The translations under genes and the position numbers were made by a program. The notes below the pieces were generated by a model that was given only the letters and a program-made list of their open reading frames with translations, was not told the DNA's origin and searched no databases. Source: Archangium gephyra (lineage in GTDB: Bacteria; Myxococcota; Myxococcia; Myxococcales; Myxococcaceae). Taken from it: a DNA stretch of 64,000 nucleotides. Location: NCBI RefSeq assembly GCF_001027285.1, contig NZ_CP011509.1, positions 5,728,501-5,792,500 of the forward strand, in the 5' to 3' direction. How positions within the stretch are numbered: position 1 is the stretch's first letter; each line of letters starts with the position of its first letter. Positions 40,817 through 50,443 of the stretch are shown here, one piece after another.

Positions 40817-43669
40817 TTGACCGTGAAGTCCGTACTTACGAGATCACGCCCCTTCCTCCTCGCGCTCGTGCTCCTCACGGCGTTGCCCGTGCTCGCCCAG
40901 GAGCAGTCGACGCTGTTGCACAACGCGCCCGAGCAGGCGGCGCCCGGCGTGGCGCTCGTGGTCGATGGCGTGCTCACCGGCACCCAGCGCGTCATGCGGA
41001 TGGTCATCCGCTACCGCGGGCCCGGCGAGCCCTATTCGGAGACGCCCCTGGAGCTGCAGTACGGCGACCTGTACCGGGGGAGCATCCCGGCGGCGAGCCT
41101 GACTCCGCCCGGCGTCGAGTACTACGTGGAGGGTTTCACTCCCGGTGGGGAGCGCGTCCCCCTCTTCAAGAGCGCCACGCGGCCGGCCCGCGTCGTCGTC
41201 GTGGGCCAGGTGACCTCCACGCGCACGCCGCTCTCCACCCGCGCCGCTGAGCCCGAGCCCTCCACCCGGGCCGAGCGGGCCGACCCTCCCTCCCGGAACG
41301 AGCGCAGGAGCGAGCCGGGCCGCAGGAGCGAGCCCCCCGCGAAGGCGGAGCCGGTGCTCAAGGTGGAACCCGCACCGAAGGTGGAGCCGGCGCCGAAGGC
41401 CGAGCCCGCCCGGAAGTCCGGATCCGATGACGCCATGGAGGCCCTGACGGCCGAGCTGCCCTCGGACTCCGGGAGCGCCGCCTCCCGCCCGGCCGCCGGG
41501 AGGCCCGCGCGCTCCGCCGAGCCCGAGCAGCCCGAGCCCCAGCGCTCGGAGTTGGAGGAGGACCTCGCCCTCTACAGCGCCGAGGACACCCTGGCGCTCG
41601 CCACCCGGCACGAGGAGAAGGTGAAGAAGGTGCCCGCCATCGCCGCCTCCTTCGGGCGCGAGCAGATCCGCGCGCTCGGTGCGCGCACGGTGGCGGACGT
41701 GCTGGACGTGATGCCCGGCCTCACCCTCAGCCGCGACGTCCAGGGCTTCCACCACGTCGCCATCCGCGGCCTGCGCAACGACGCCGAGGTGCTCTTCCTC
41801 CTCAATGGCCAGCGCCTCAACAGCTTCTTCGACGGCAAGGCCCTGATGAGCCTGCCGGTGGAGAACCTGGAGCGCATCGAGGTCATCCGCGGGCCCGGCT
41901 CGGCGCTCTACGGTGCCGGCGCCTTCCTGGGCGTGGTGAACATCGTCACCCAGCGCTCCGAGGGCCTGCTCGCTGCCGTCTCCGGCGGTGGCTTCCCCAA
42001 GCTCGAGGACCGGCTCGCCACCACCTTCGATGGCCATGTCTCCGGGGCCCACTCCTTTGGCCGCTTCAAGCTCTTCGGTGACGCGGACGTCTGGCACCAG
42101 GTGGGGGACTCGGCGCCCATCGAGACGGACGCGCTCAGCGCGGACACGCTCGCCCAGAAGCTGCGCGAGCCGTTGGATCCCTCCGGCACCACCCAGGATG
42201 ACCGCTTCCTGCTCAACCTGGGCCTGGGGTTCGGCTACGAGCTGTCGTCCGCGAGCCGCCTCCAGGTGTCCGCGCGGCTGCTCTCCGAGGACCGTTCCGC
42301 CCTGGTGGGCCTCTTCGACACCGTGGGGCCGGGCTCGCGCCTGGGGTGGCAGGTGTTCCTCGGGGACGTCACCTACGAGCACGAGCTGAACGACCGGGTG
42401 CGCCTGCGCGCGCGCCTCTACGGGGACCAGCAGAGCACGGACCGGCTCTTCCAGATCGGCCCGGACGGCTTCCGCACCGGCCCGGATGACAACCAGCTCT
42501 TCGCCGACGGCATGCTCGAGCAGACGCGCGTCACCGTGCGCTCGCTGGGCACCAGCGTGGACTCGGACCTGTCGCTCTTCGAGGGCAACCGCCTGTCGCT
42601 GGGCGCCGGGGCCGAGCTGCAGATGCTGGGGGCCTACAGCTACGAGACCAACTACACGCTCGACAGCCGGCGCCGGCCCGCGCTGACCACGCCCGAGGGG
42701 GTGGCGGACCTGCTGAAGCTCGCGGAGGGGGCGGCGTCGCGGCGCCTGACGTTCAGCGCCTTCGCGCAGGACCAGTGGACGGTGGTGGAGCCGCTCACGC
42801 TCACCTTCGGGGTGCGCGCGGACGTCACCGAGCTGCCCTCCGTGGACAACGCCAACGCCATCACCGGCACGCAGCTGGTGCCGAGCGTCAATCCGCGCGT
42901 GGGGCTCGTCTTCTCGCCCACGGACTCGCTCGTCCTCAAGCTGCTCTACGGCCGCGCCTTCCGCCCGCCCACGCTCCAGGAGCTGCTGGAGACGATCCCC
43001 AACACCTACTACAACCAGGGCCGCTTCGAGGGGAACCCGGCCCTGCGGCCCTCGGTGGTGAACACGCTGGAGGCCGGCGCGGACCTCATCCAGGTGTCCG
43101 GCGAGTCGCGCGTGCGCATCCGCGCCAACGCCTTCCTGGAGAGCTTCTCCAACCCCATCGCGGCGGTGGACACCTCGGGCAACATCGTCCCGGTGCGCAA
43201 CCGCGAGCTGGGTGTGCTCGTCTACGGCGTGGAGGGCGAGGCCCGTCTGGAGGCCTCCAAGCGCGCCACCACGTGGATCAACGCCAGCCTCTTCCGCGCC
43301 GAGGACCAGGAGCTGCCGGCCAACCACCGCTACCTCACCGACACCCCCCAGGCGCGCTTCAACGCGGGCGTGTCCATGCCCATCGGAGACTTCATCAACT
43401 TCGATGTGGTGGTGCGCGCGGGCGCCGAGCGGCGCAACAACACCCGCTCCGTGCTGGAGCTCATCCGCCGCTACAAGATTCCGGCCTACGGCCTCATCAC
43501 CGCGCAGGTGCGCACCGAGCCCATCGGCGACCACTTCGAGCTGGCCGTGGTGGTGCAGAACGTCTTCGACTCGGACCTGCGCGACGACGTCCCCCGGCCG
43601 GACCGCATGCCCGGCCTGATTCCGCGCGAGGGCGTCTCCGCCTTCCTCACCCTGAGGGCCCGCAACTGA
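40817..43669 (+). CDS. TonB-dependent outer-membrane receptor with extended N-terminus
   Basis: 950-aa receptor for active uptake across the outer membrane. Signal peptide (PFLLALVLLTALPVLAQ) is followed by a roughly 90-residue domain (about 30-120), then a long linker of repeats such as KVEPAPKVEPAPKAEPA (about 140-215). The plug starts at about 240: EEKVKKVPAIAASFGREQI, DVMPGLTLSRDVQGFHHVAIRG, LNGQRLNSFFD, then IEVIRGPGSALYGAGAFLGVVNIVT. The 22-strand barrel ends in FLTLRARN with the expected aromatic/hydrophobic pattern. TTG 40817 is taken because GGGAG is 10 bases upstream; a GTG two codons on is an alternative. Its stop overlaps the start of the next gene (TGATG), so cargo handling by that lipoprotein is likely. 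Confidence 0.9.
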   Translation: MTVKSVLTRSRPFLLALVLLTALPVLAQEQSTLLHNAPEQAAPGVALVVDGVLTGTQRVMRMVIRYRGPGEPYSETPLELQYGDLYRGSIPAASLTPPGVEYYVEGFTPGGERVPLFKSATRPARVVVVGQVTSTRTPLSTRAAEPEPSTRAERADPPSRNERRSEPGRRSEPPAKAEPVLKVEPAPKVEPAPKAEPARKSGSDDAMEALTAELPSDSGSAASRPAAGRPARSAEPEQPEPQRSELEEDLALYSAEDTLALATRHEEKVKKVPAIAASFGREQIRALGARTVADVLDVMPGLTLSRDVQGFHHVAIRGLRNDAEVLFLLNGQRLNSFFDGKALMSLPVENLERIEVIRGPGSALYGAGAFLGVVNIVTQRSEGLLAAVSGGGFPKLEDRLATTFDGHVSGAHSFGRFKLFGDADVWHQVGDSAPIETDALSADTLAQKLREPLDPSGTTQDDRFLLNLGLGFGYELSSASRLQVSARLLSEDRSALVGLFDTVGPGSRLGWQVFLGDVTYEHELNDRVRLRARLYGDQQSTDRLFQIGPDGFRTGPDDNQLFADGMLEQTRVTVRSLGTSVDSDLSLFEGNRLSLGAGAELQMLGAYSYETNYTLDSRRRPALTTPEGVADLLKLAEGAASRRLTFSAFAQDQWTVVEPLTLTFGVRADVTELPSVDNANAITGTQLVPSVNPRVGLVFSPTDSLVLKLLYGRAFRPPTLQELLETIPNTYYNQGRFEGNPALRPSVVNTLEAGADLIQVSGESRVRIRANAFLESFSNPIAAVDTSGNIVPVRNRELGVLVYGVEGEARLEASKRATTWINASLFRAEDQELPANHRYLTDTPQARFNAGVSMPIGDFINFDVVVRAGAERRNNTRSVLELIRRYKIPAYGLITAQVRTEPIGDHFELAVVVQNVFDSDLRDDVPRPDRMPGLIPREGVSAFLTLRARN

Positions 43670-44508
43670 TGTCCCGCTCGCTCACCGCCGTCCTGCTGGC
43701 CGTGGCCCTCGCTCCGGCGCCCGGCTGCCTTCAGTACAACGACCAGTGCCAGCCGCTGGTGGCCGATCCGGAGTCCACCCTCGGCTACCTGGGCGAGGAC
43801 GTCTTCCTCGACAGGCCCTATGCCCGCCACGACAACAACGCGCTCGGGCAGCTGGCCGCGGATGCCTTCCGGCATGCCGAGGACGCCTCCAAGGCCCCCG
43901 CGGAGCTGGGCATCATCAACGGAGGCTCGCTGCGCGCCGAGGGCCTGTGCGTCACCCGCACCTCCATCCCCAAGGGCCCGCTCAAGAATGGCCTGCTGCA
44001 CGAGGTCCTCCTCTTCGAGAACTCCGTGGTGACGGTGAACCTCACCGAGCAGCAGCTGGTGGCCATGTTCGAGCACGCGGCGGCGGGGCTGTACCTGGAG
44101 GGCCAGCCCATCCTCTTTCCCTCCGGTGCCTTCCTGCACGTGTCCGAGGGCACCTCGGTGCGCGTGGACTGCTCACGTCCCGTGGGCTCGCGCGTGGTGG
44201 GGCTGCAGGTGAACGCGCGCGCGGTGCCGCTGCCGGCTCGCGCGGACGCGTCCATCGTCTACCGCGTGGCCATGCCCGACTTCCTGCTCGAGGGCGGGGA
44301 TGGCTACGACACCATCTTCGGGGACGCGGCCACGGACCTCTCGCGCAATCCCGTCACGGCGAGCACGGCGGAGGGCAAGGCCACGGACGCCAACCTCGCC
44401 GAGGCCCATATGCGGTCGAATCACTCGACCGAGAACCGGGCCCTCCGGGAGGCTGGCCGCATCATCTTCGAGAACTGCGCCCGGCCCGCCAGGCCCGTGG
44501 TGCCGTAG
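43669..44508 (+). CDS. Lipoprotein carrying only a 5'-nucleotidase C-terminal domain
   Basis: 279-aa lipoprotein (MSRSLTAVLLAVALAPAPGC). The whole mature part corresponds to the substrate-binding C-terminal domain of 5'-nucleotidase/UshA-type enzymes: DNNALGQLAADAFRHA, the GIINGGSLRAEG loop, PLKNGLLHEVLLFENSVVTVNLT, FPSGAFLHVSEGTSV, and the C-terminal MPDFLLEGGDGYDTIF with the Phe and Gly-Gly-Asp-Gly of the nucleoside pocket. The metal-binding N-terminal metallophosphatase domain is absent, so it cannot hydrolyse by the known mechanism and more likely binds nucleotides or sugars. Overlap of its start with the TonB receptor stop (TGATG) points to joint function in uptake. Confidence 0.85.
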   Translation: MSRSLTAVLLAVALAPAPGCLQYNDQCQPLVADPESTLGYLGEDVFLDRPYARHDNNALGQLAADAFRHAEDASKAPAELGIINGGSLRAEGLCVTRTSIPKGPLKNGLLHEVLLFENSVVTVNLTEQQLVAMFEHAAAGLYLEGQPILFPSGAFLHVSEGTSVRVDCSRPVGSRVVGLQVNARAVPLPARADASIVYRVAMPDFLLEGGDGYDTIFGDAATDLSRNPVTASTAEGKATDANLAEAHMRSNHSTENRALREAGRIIFENCARPARPVVP

Positions 44509-44533
44509 GGCCGGGGGCGCGGGGCTGACGACG

Positions 44534-44752
44534 TCACGACTGCGGGGTGTCCGAACCGTTGGGCTGGTTCGGCGTGGGGCCGAAGACGTCGTTGGGCGAC
44601 GGCATCTTGCGCAGCTCGGCGCGGGCCACCTTCCACGCCTGCTGGACGATCCACGAGAGCGAGCGATCCTGCCGCGTCGCCTCACGCTGGATTTCGTCCA
44701 GCATGTCCTCGGGGAAATAGAGACTCTGCTTCCGATGGTCGGTGGCGGCCAT
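44534..44752 (-). CDS. Small ribbon-helix-helix-like protein (second of a tandem pair)
   Basis: 72-aa protein. KQSLYFPEDMLDEIQREATRQ and DRSLSWIVQQAWKVARAEL form the strand-helix-helix of a CopG-like DNA-binding protein; the family is common in Myxococcales as a small regulator of unknown target. The C-terminal 18 residues are polar (PNDVFGPTPNQPNGSD). It follows its close paralogue by 5 bases, so both come from one transcript. It ends 25 bases from the convergent 5'-nucleotidase-like gene. Confidence 0.82.
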   Translation of the reverse strand: MAATDHRKQSLYFPEDMLDEIQREATRQDRSLSWIVQQAWKVARAELRKMPSPNDVFGPTPNQPNGSDTPQS

Positions 44753-44757
44753 GAAGT

Positions 44758-44970
44758 TCAGGACCTCCCTTCTTCACGAGGGTCCTGCCGCTCGTCACCC
44801 GTCACGTCGTTCACCGCTGGGAACGACTTGATACGGTCTCGAGCGATCTTCCAGGCCTGCTGCACCACCCACGAGAGCGAGCGATCCTGGCGATTGGCCT
44901 CCTCCTGGATCTCCTTGAGCATCTCCTCGGGGAAGTAGAGGGACTGCTTACGCTTGTCGGTGCCTGCCAT
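44758..44970 (-). CDS. Small ribbon-helix-helix-like protein (first of a tandem pair)
   Basis: 70-aa paralogue of the gene just downstream. The first 45 residues (KRKQSLYFPEEMLKEIQEEAN, then RQDRSLSWVVQQAWKIARD) are about four-fifths identical to the second copy, whereas the tails differ, as expected after an old tandem duplication with freed C-termini. DNA binding as homo- or heterodimer is likely from the fold. The ATG follows an unremarkable ribosome site. Confidence 0.82.
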   Translation of the reverse strand: MAGTDKRKQSLYFPEEMLKEIQEEANRQDRSLSWVVQQAWKIARDRIKSFPAVNDVTGDERQDPREEGRS

Positions 44971-45423
44971 CCTGGGTCTCCGCTACGGATACGAGGTGAC
45001 GACCTGAACACACCGGAGCCGTTATCCGACAGACGCCCTGACGGGTCAACGGTTTCGGAGTGCTCCCGTACCGTATGCAGTCGTACAGGCATCCGTCAGG
45101 GGAAAAATGCCCGCAAAAGGGAACGCCCCGGATCCTTCCAACCAAGGAAGAACCCGGGGCGCTCCGGAAAGAAGGACCGCCAGGACTGATCCCGGCGGCC
45201 CCGTGGGCCCAGAGGGGGAGGGGGGGACCCCTAGGCCCAACTCCGTCAAAAATTCACGTTCAAAACATCTTGCGTCGCGCGACCTATTCCCCTCTCCATC
45301 TTTTCCCCGACCCGCCCGACCCTCGCGACCTTCGTGACGATCATAAGAATCGTCTTCAGCCCCTTCAACCGGCTGCATCCGGTGTAACCGGACTCGCTCG
45401 ATTCTGATTCCTTCCCCTGTTCA
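44971..45423. other. 453-bp non-coding region with strong hairpin and A/T-rich tract
   Basis: No gene is supported: the open frames here lack ribosome sites or overlap each other on both strands. Contents are a nested hairpin at 45124-45161, a G-run block (45212-45231) next to GGGCCC/GGCCC pairs, and an A/T-richer stretch at 45240-45300 that probably contains the promoters of tilS (rightward) or of the ribbon-helix-helix pair (leftward). I cannot fix the exact promoter. Confidence 0.6.
45124..45161. other. Nested hairpin between the RHH pair and tilS
   Basis: CGCCCCGG (45124-45131) pairs with CCGGGGCG (45154-45161), and inside this TCCTT (45133-45137) pairs with AAGGA (45144-45148) around a 6-base loop. 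It has the look of an intrinsic terminator stem or of a structured leader. Neither adjacent gene ends here, so a terminator of an unseen small transcript, or a leader element, must be considered. Confidence 0.45.
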
Positions 45424-46800
45424 ATGCCCTCCATTGGTGACGCCAGCGTCCTGTTTCCGACGGCCCTGAGGGAGTCCTACCGGCAGCTCGGGCTGGTGGG
45501 GGGCTCCGTCCTGCTGGCCGTGTCCGGAGGCGCGGACTCCACGGCGCTGCTCGTGGGCACGGCCCGGGTGCGTGAGTCGCTCGCACTGAGGGTGGAGGTG
45601 GCCACGCTCGACCATGGTCTGCGGCCGGAAGCCCAGGCGGAGGTACAGGCGGTCGCCCGGCTGGCTACCCAGTGGGGGCTGCCCTGTCATGTCCTCCCGC
45701 TGCGGGTGTCGCCGGGTCCGGGGGTGGAAGCCCGGGCGCGCGAGGCGCGGTACGCGGCCCTCGAGGCGCTGCGGCGGGAGCGGGGTCTTCAGGTGGTGGC
45801 CACGGCGCACACGGCCTCGGACCAGGCGGAGACGCTCCTCATGCGGTTGGTCCGGGGCACCGCCCTCAAGGGAGCGGCGGGCATCCATCGGACACGAGCC
45901 TTCCTCGTCCGGCCCCTCCTCGAGCGTACGCGTGAGGAGGTGGAGGCCTTCCTGGCCGGGGAGGGTGTCTCCTTCGTGACGGACCCCATGAACAAGGACC
46001 CGGCCTTCTTCAGGACCCGCGTCCGCCATGAGGTGCTGCCGGTGCTCGCGCGCGCCGCGGGCTTCCCGGTGGCGCCCCGGCTGGCCGCCTTCGCCCGGCT
46101 AGCGGCCGAGGACGAAGCCCTGCTGAGCGGGCTGGCGGACGGGGCCTGGGGCCGACTCTCGCTGCCCGACGGGAGCCTGGACGCGGTGGGAGTCCGCGCG
46201 CTGGAGCCGCCCTTGCGCCGCCGGGTGCTGGCTCGCCTGCTGAGCGAGGCGGGTGCGGAGGTGGATGAGGCCTCGCTCGCCCGGGTGCTGCGGGCCGTGG
46301 AGACGGGCCGACCCGTGACACTCGGAGGCGGTCAGGCGCGCGGGGGCCTTCAGTTGAGGACCGCGGGCGGGCGCGTGCGCTGCGTGCGCCGCGAGGCTCC
46401 TGCTCCCGCCGAGCCGCCCTCGCCCCTGGTGCTGGCGGGGGAGGGGGCCTCGGGCGTCCAGCCGGGCACGGGCTGGACCTTCACCGTGGCGGCGGCGCCT
46501 CCTCCACCGGGCACGCTCGGCCTGCCGCTTCCCGAGGAGACCCGGTGGCCCCTCACGGTGCGCACGCGCAGGCCGGGAGACCGGGTGCGGGGGCCCGCGG
46601 GCTCGCGCAAGTTGCAGGATGTGCTGGTGGACCGGCGTGTTCCCGCCGAGCGCCGTGACCTGCTGCCGGTGGTCACGGACGCCGAGCAGACGGTGCTCTG
46701 GGTGCCAGACGTTTGGAATTCCACGTCCGAGGCGGCTGTACGCCTCTTTCTGTGGGCCTCAGCCCCGGCCACGAGCGTGGCCGGTCTCCCTCCGTTATAG
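45424..46800 (+). CDS. tilS: tRNA(Ile)-lysidine synthase
   Basis: 458-aa enzyme that ligates lysine to C34 of the CAU-anticodon tRNA-Ile so that it reads AUA. The PP-loop ATP site is LLAVSGGADSTALL near the N-terminus; TLDHGLRPEA, ATAHTASDQAETLLMRLVRGT and the LVRPLLERTREEV/ HEVLPVL segments are typical TilS. The C-terminal domain has RRPGDRV, SRKLQDVLVDRRVP and ERRDLLPVV, the tRNA-binding C-lobe. The ATG at 45424 is the first in frame and starts a normal N-terminus, though no good ribosome site is seen. It stands 180 bp ahead of ftsH, an order conserved in many bacteria. Confidence 0.94.
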   Translation: MPSIGDASVLFPTALRESYRQLGLVGGSVLLAVSGGADSTALLVGTARVRESLALRVEVATLDHGLRPEAQAEVQAVARLATQWGLPCHVLPLRVSPGPGVEARAREARYAALEALRRERGLQVVATAHTASDQAETLLMRLVRGTALKGAAGIHRTRAFLVRPLLERTREEVEAFLAGEGVSFVTDPMNKDPAFFRTRVRHEVLPVLARAAGFPVAPRLAAFARLAAEDEALLSGLADGAWGRLSLPDGSLDAVGVRALEPPLRRRVLARLLSEAGAEVDEASLARVLRAVETGRPVTLGGGQARGGLQLRTAGGRVRCVRREAPAPAEPPSPLVLAGEGASGVQPGTGWTFTVAAAPPPPGTLGLPLPEETRWPLTVRTRRPGDRVRGPAGSRKLQDVLVDRRVPAERRDLLPVVTDAEQTVLWVPDVWNSTSEAAVRLFLWASAPATSVAGLPPL

Positions 46801-46822
46801 AGTGGACCACTGCGGGGGAGGT

Positions 46823-46838
46823 GGGGGATGGAACCCCC
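46823..46838 (+). terminator. Possible terminator after tilS
   Basis: GGGGG (46823-46827) and CCCCC (46834-46838) form a stem around ATGGAA, followed by an A/T-richer stretch, 22 bases after the tilS stop. The stem is short. Confidence 0.35.
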
Positions 46839-46845
46839 AAAATAG

Positions 46846-46873
46846 TTGAGGCGTTTTTGCTGTTGCTGATACC
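46846..46873 (+). promoter_or_regulatory. Possible ftsH promoter
   Basis: TTGAGG (46846-46851) and GATACC (46868-46873) are sigma-70-like -35 and -10 candidates with a 16-base spacer, about 107 bases before the ftsH start, in an A/T-rich stretch following the tilS hairpin. Weak evidence. Confidence 0.3.
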
Positions 46874-46980
46874 GTCAGATAAACGGGCAACACGCCCGGT
46901 GTCGTGACAAACGGTCGAAACTGCTGGGCATTTTTCGGCCGTGCCCTCATACCGCCGAGCTCCGAAAGGGCAGCTGACAC

Positions 46981-48900
<1,920 letters not shown>

Positions 48901-48927
48901 TCTGAGCTCCGCTTCCGTGTAGAACCC

Positions 48928-48957
48928 GGGCCCTCTCCACTCTCGTGGGGAGGGCCC
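48928..48957 (+). terminator. Rho-independent terminator after ftsH
   Basis: GGGCCCTCTCCAC (48928-48940) pairs with GTGGGGAGGGCCC (48945-48957) over a 4-base loop, one G-T wobble, followed by a short T-rich run. It begins 28 bases after the ftsH stop. Confidence 0.85.
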
Positions 48958-49000
48958 TTCTGCTTTCCGAGCCCTTTCGAGTCTCCTGAATCGACCCGCC

Positions 49001-50251
49001 ATGATTCGCGCCCGCCCTGTTCGTGTCGATCGCCCCGCCGACCTCGAGCCCGCCTTCCTGCGCATGGGGCTGCCCACGCCCGCCCGCGAGTACCTGCTGG
49101 AGAAGCTGCCCGCGCTGCACGTGCTGCTCACCGGCCTGGAGCGCGAGCAGGGCCGCTTCCTCGCCGGCCTCTTCTCCGCTTCCGAGGCTCCCGGGCGCGA
49201 GGAGTACCCCTCCTGGGTGGCGGGGGATTTGCGCGTGCGGCCCGGCACGGGGCTGCTCTCCGGACGCAAGGAGCAGTTCGAGCGCGTGGTGGCCGCGGCG
49301 AAGGAGCGGCCGGAGCTGGCGGGGCTGGCCGGGGCGCTGACGCGCGTGCTGGAGGCCTCGGCGCCGCCGGCCCCGCTGGTGCTGGGCTCGCGGACCTTCA
49401 CCTTCGGGGCACGCACCCACGTCATGGGCGTGGTGAACGTGACGCCAGACAGCTTCTCGGACGGCGGGCGCTACTTCGGCACCGAGGCCGCCGTGGCCCA
49501 TGGGTTGCGGCTGGCCGAGGCGGGCGCGGATGTGCTGGACGTGGGCGGGGAGTCCACCCGGCCCGGCTCGCCGCCCGTGTCCGTCGAGGAGGAGGTGGCC
49601 CGCATCGTCCCCGTGCTCGAGGGGCTGCGGGCCCGCACGGACGTGCCCCTGTCCGTGGACACCACCAAGGCGGCCGTGGCCCGCGAGGCGCTCAAGGCCG
49701 GCGCGGTGCTCGTCAACGACATCAGCGGCTTCCACTTCGACCCCGAGCTGCCCCGGGTGACGGCCGAGGCGGGTGCGGCCTGTTGTCTGATGCACATCCA
49801 GGGCACGCCCCAGACGATGCAGAAGGACCCGCACTACGAGGACGTGGTGGACGAGGTGCTGACCTTCCTGGAGGAGGGTGTGGAGCGGGCCGTGGCGGCC
49901 GGTGTGCCGCGCGGGCGTGTGCTGCTGGACCCGGGCATCGGCTTCGGCAAGACACTCGGGCACAACCTCTTCCTGCTGCGGCGGCTGGACGAGCTGCGCG
50001 TGCTGGGGCTGCCCCTGCTGGTGGGCACCAGCCGCAAGTCCTTCCTCGGGAAGCTCACGGGGGGCAAGCCGGCGGACGAGCGCCTGGCCGCGACCCTGGG
50101 CTCGGTGGCGGCCATGGCGGCGGCCGGGGACGCGGACTTCGTGCGTGTGCACGACGTGGCCGAGGTGAAGGACGCCCTCGCGGTGGCGGACGCCCTGCGG
50201 GTGGCGCTGGACGGAGGAGCCCTCTACCAGCCGGGAAAGGTGGGCGGGTGA
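49001..50251 (+). CDS. folP: Dihydropteroate synthase with N-terminal extension
   Basis: 416-aa enzyme that joins p-aminobenzoate to dihydropterin pyrophosphate in folate synthesis. The TIM-barrel part begins at about residue 135: HVMGVVNVTPDSFSDGG, AGADVLDVGGESTRPG, LSVDTTKAAVA, VNDISGF, CLMHIQGTPQTMQ, LLDPGIGFGKTLGHN, LVGTSRKSFLG, DFVRVHDV, covering the pterin and phosphate sites. The first 130 residues (LPTPAREYLLEKLPALHVLLTG ...) are an added domain absent from the E. coli enzyme, of unknown role. ATG 49001 follows the ftsH terminator by 43 bases. The conserved order ftsH-folP-glmM is retained. Confidence 0.94.
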   Translation: MIRARPVRVDRPADLEPAFLRMGLPTPAREYLLEKLPALHVLLTGLEREQGRFLAGLFSASEAPGREEYPSWVAGDLRVRPGTGLLSGRKEQFERVVAAAKERPELAGLAGALTRVLEASAPPAPLVLGSRTFTFGARTHVMGVVNVTPDSFSDGGRYFGTEAAVAHGLRLAEAGADVLDVGGESTRPGSPPVSVEEEVARIVPVLEGLRARTDVPLSVDTTKAAVAREALKAGAVLVNDISGFHFDPELPRVTAEAGAACCLMHIQGTPQTMQKDPHYEDVVDEVLTFLEEGVERAVAAGVPRGRVLLDPGIGFGKTLGHNLFLLRRLDELRVLGLPLLVGTSRKSFLGKLTGGKPADERLAATLGSVAAMAAAGDADFVRVHDVAEVKDALAVADALRVALDGGALYQPGKVGG

Positions 50252-50307
50252 GGGACATTCTCCCTCAGGGAGGATGTATGAAGCGGCCCGACCCACCAGG
50301 GGGTGGG

Positions 50308-50324
50308 GCGGCCTGATTGGCCGC
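50308..50324 (+). terminator. Possible terminator between folP and glmM
   Basis: GCGGCC (50308-50313) pairs with GGCCGC (50319-50324) over TGATT, 57 bases after the folP stop. The stem is perfect but there is no T tract. Confidence 0.35.
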
Positions 50325-50443
50325 AAGCTTGTCCAGGGGGCTTCTACTCCCTAGCTTCGGGCGCTGTGGAGGGCGGGGTATAAGCCCTCGGCGTCGGCGG
50401 TCCGGCCTCATGGACGGCACAGGGAAAGGTGGAGCGGCACACT

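Noticed and set aside
40844-43534. 896-codon minus-strand frame opposite the TonB receptor
   Set aside because: His/Gly/Arg-rich shadow; the receptor reading has signal, plug and barrel.
43669-44508. Active 5'-nucleotidase
   Set aside because: The N-terminal metal-binding catalytic domain is missing.
45060-45407. Short frames on both strands before tilS
   Set aside because: They overlap each other and the hairpin, and are Pro/Arg-rich without start signals.
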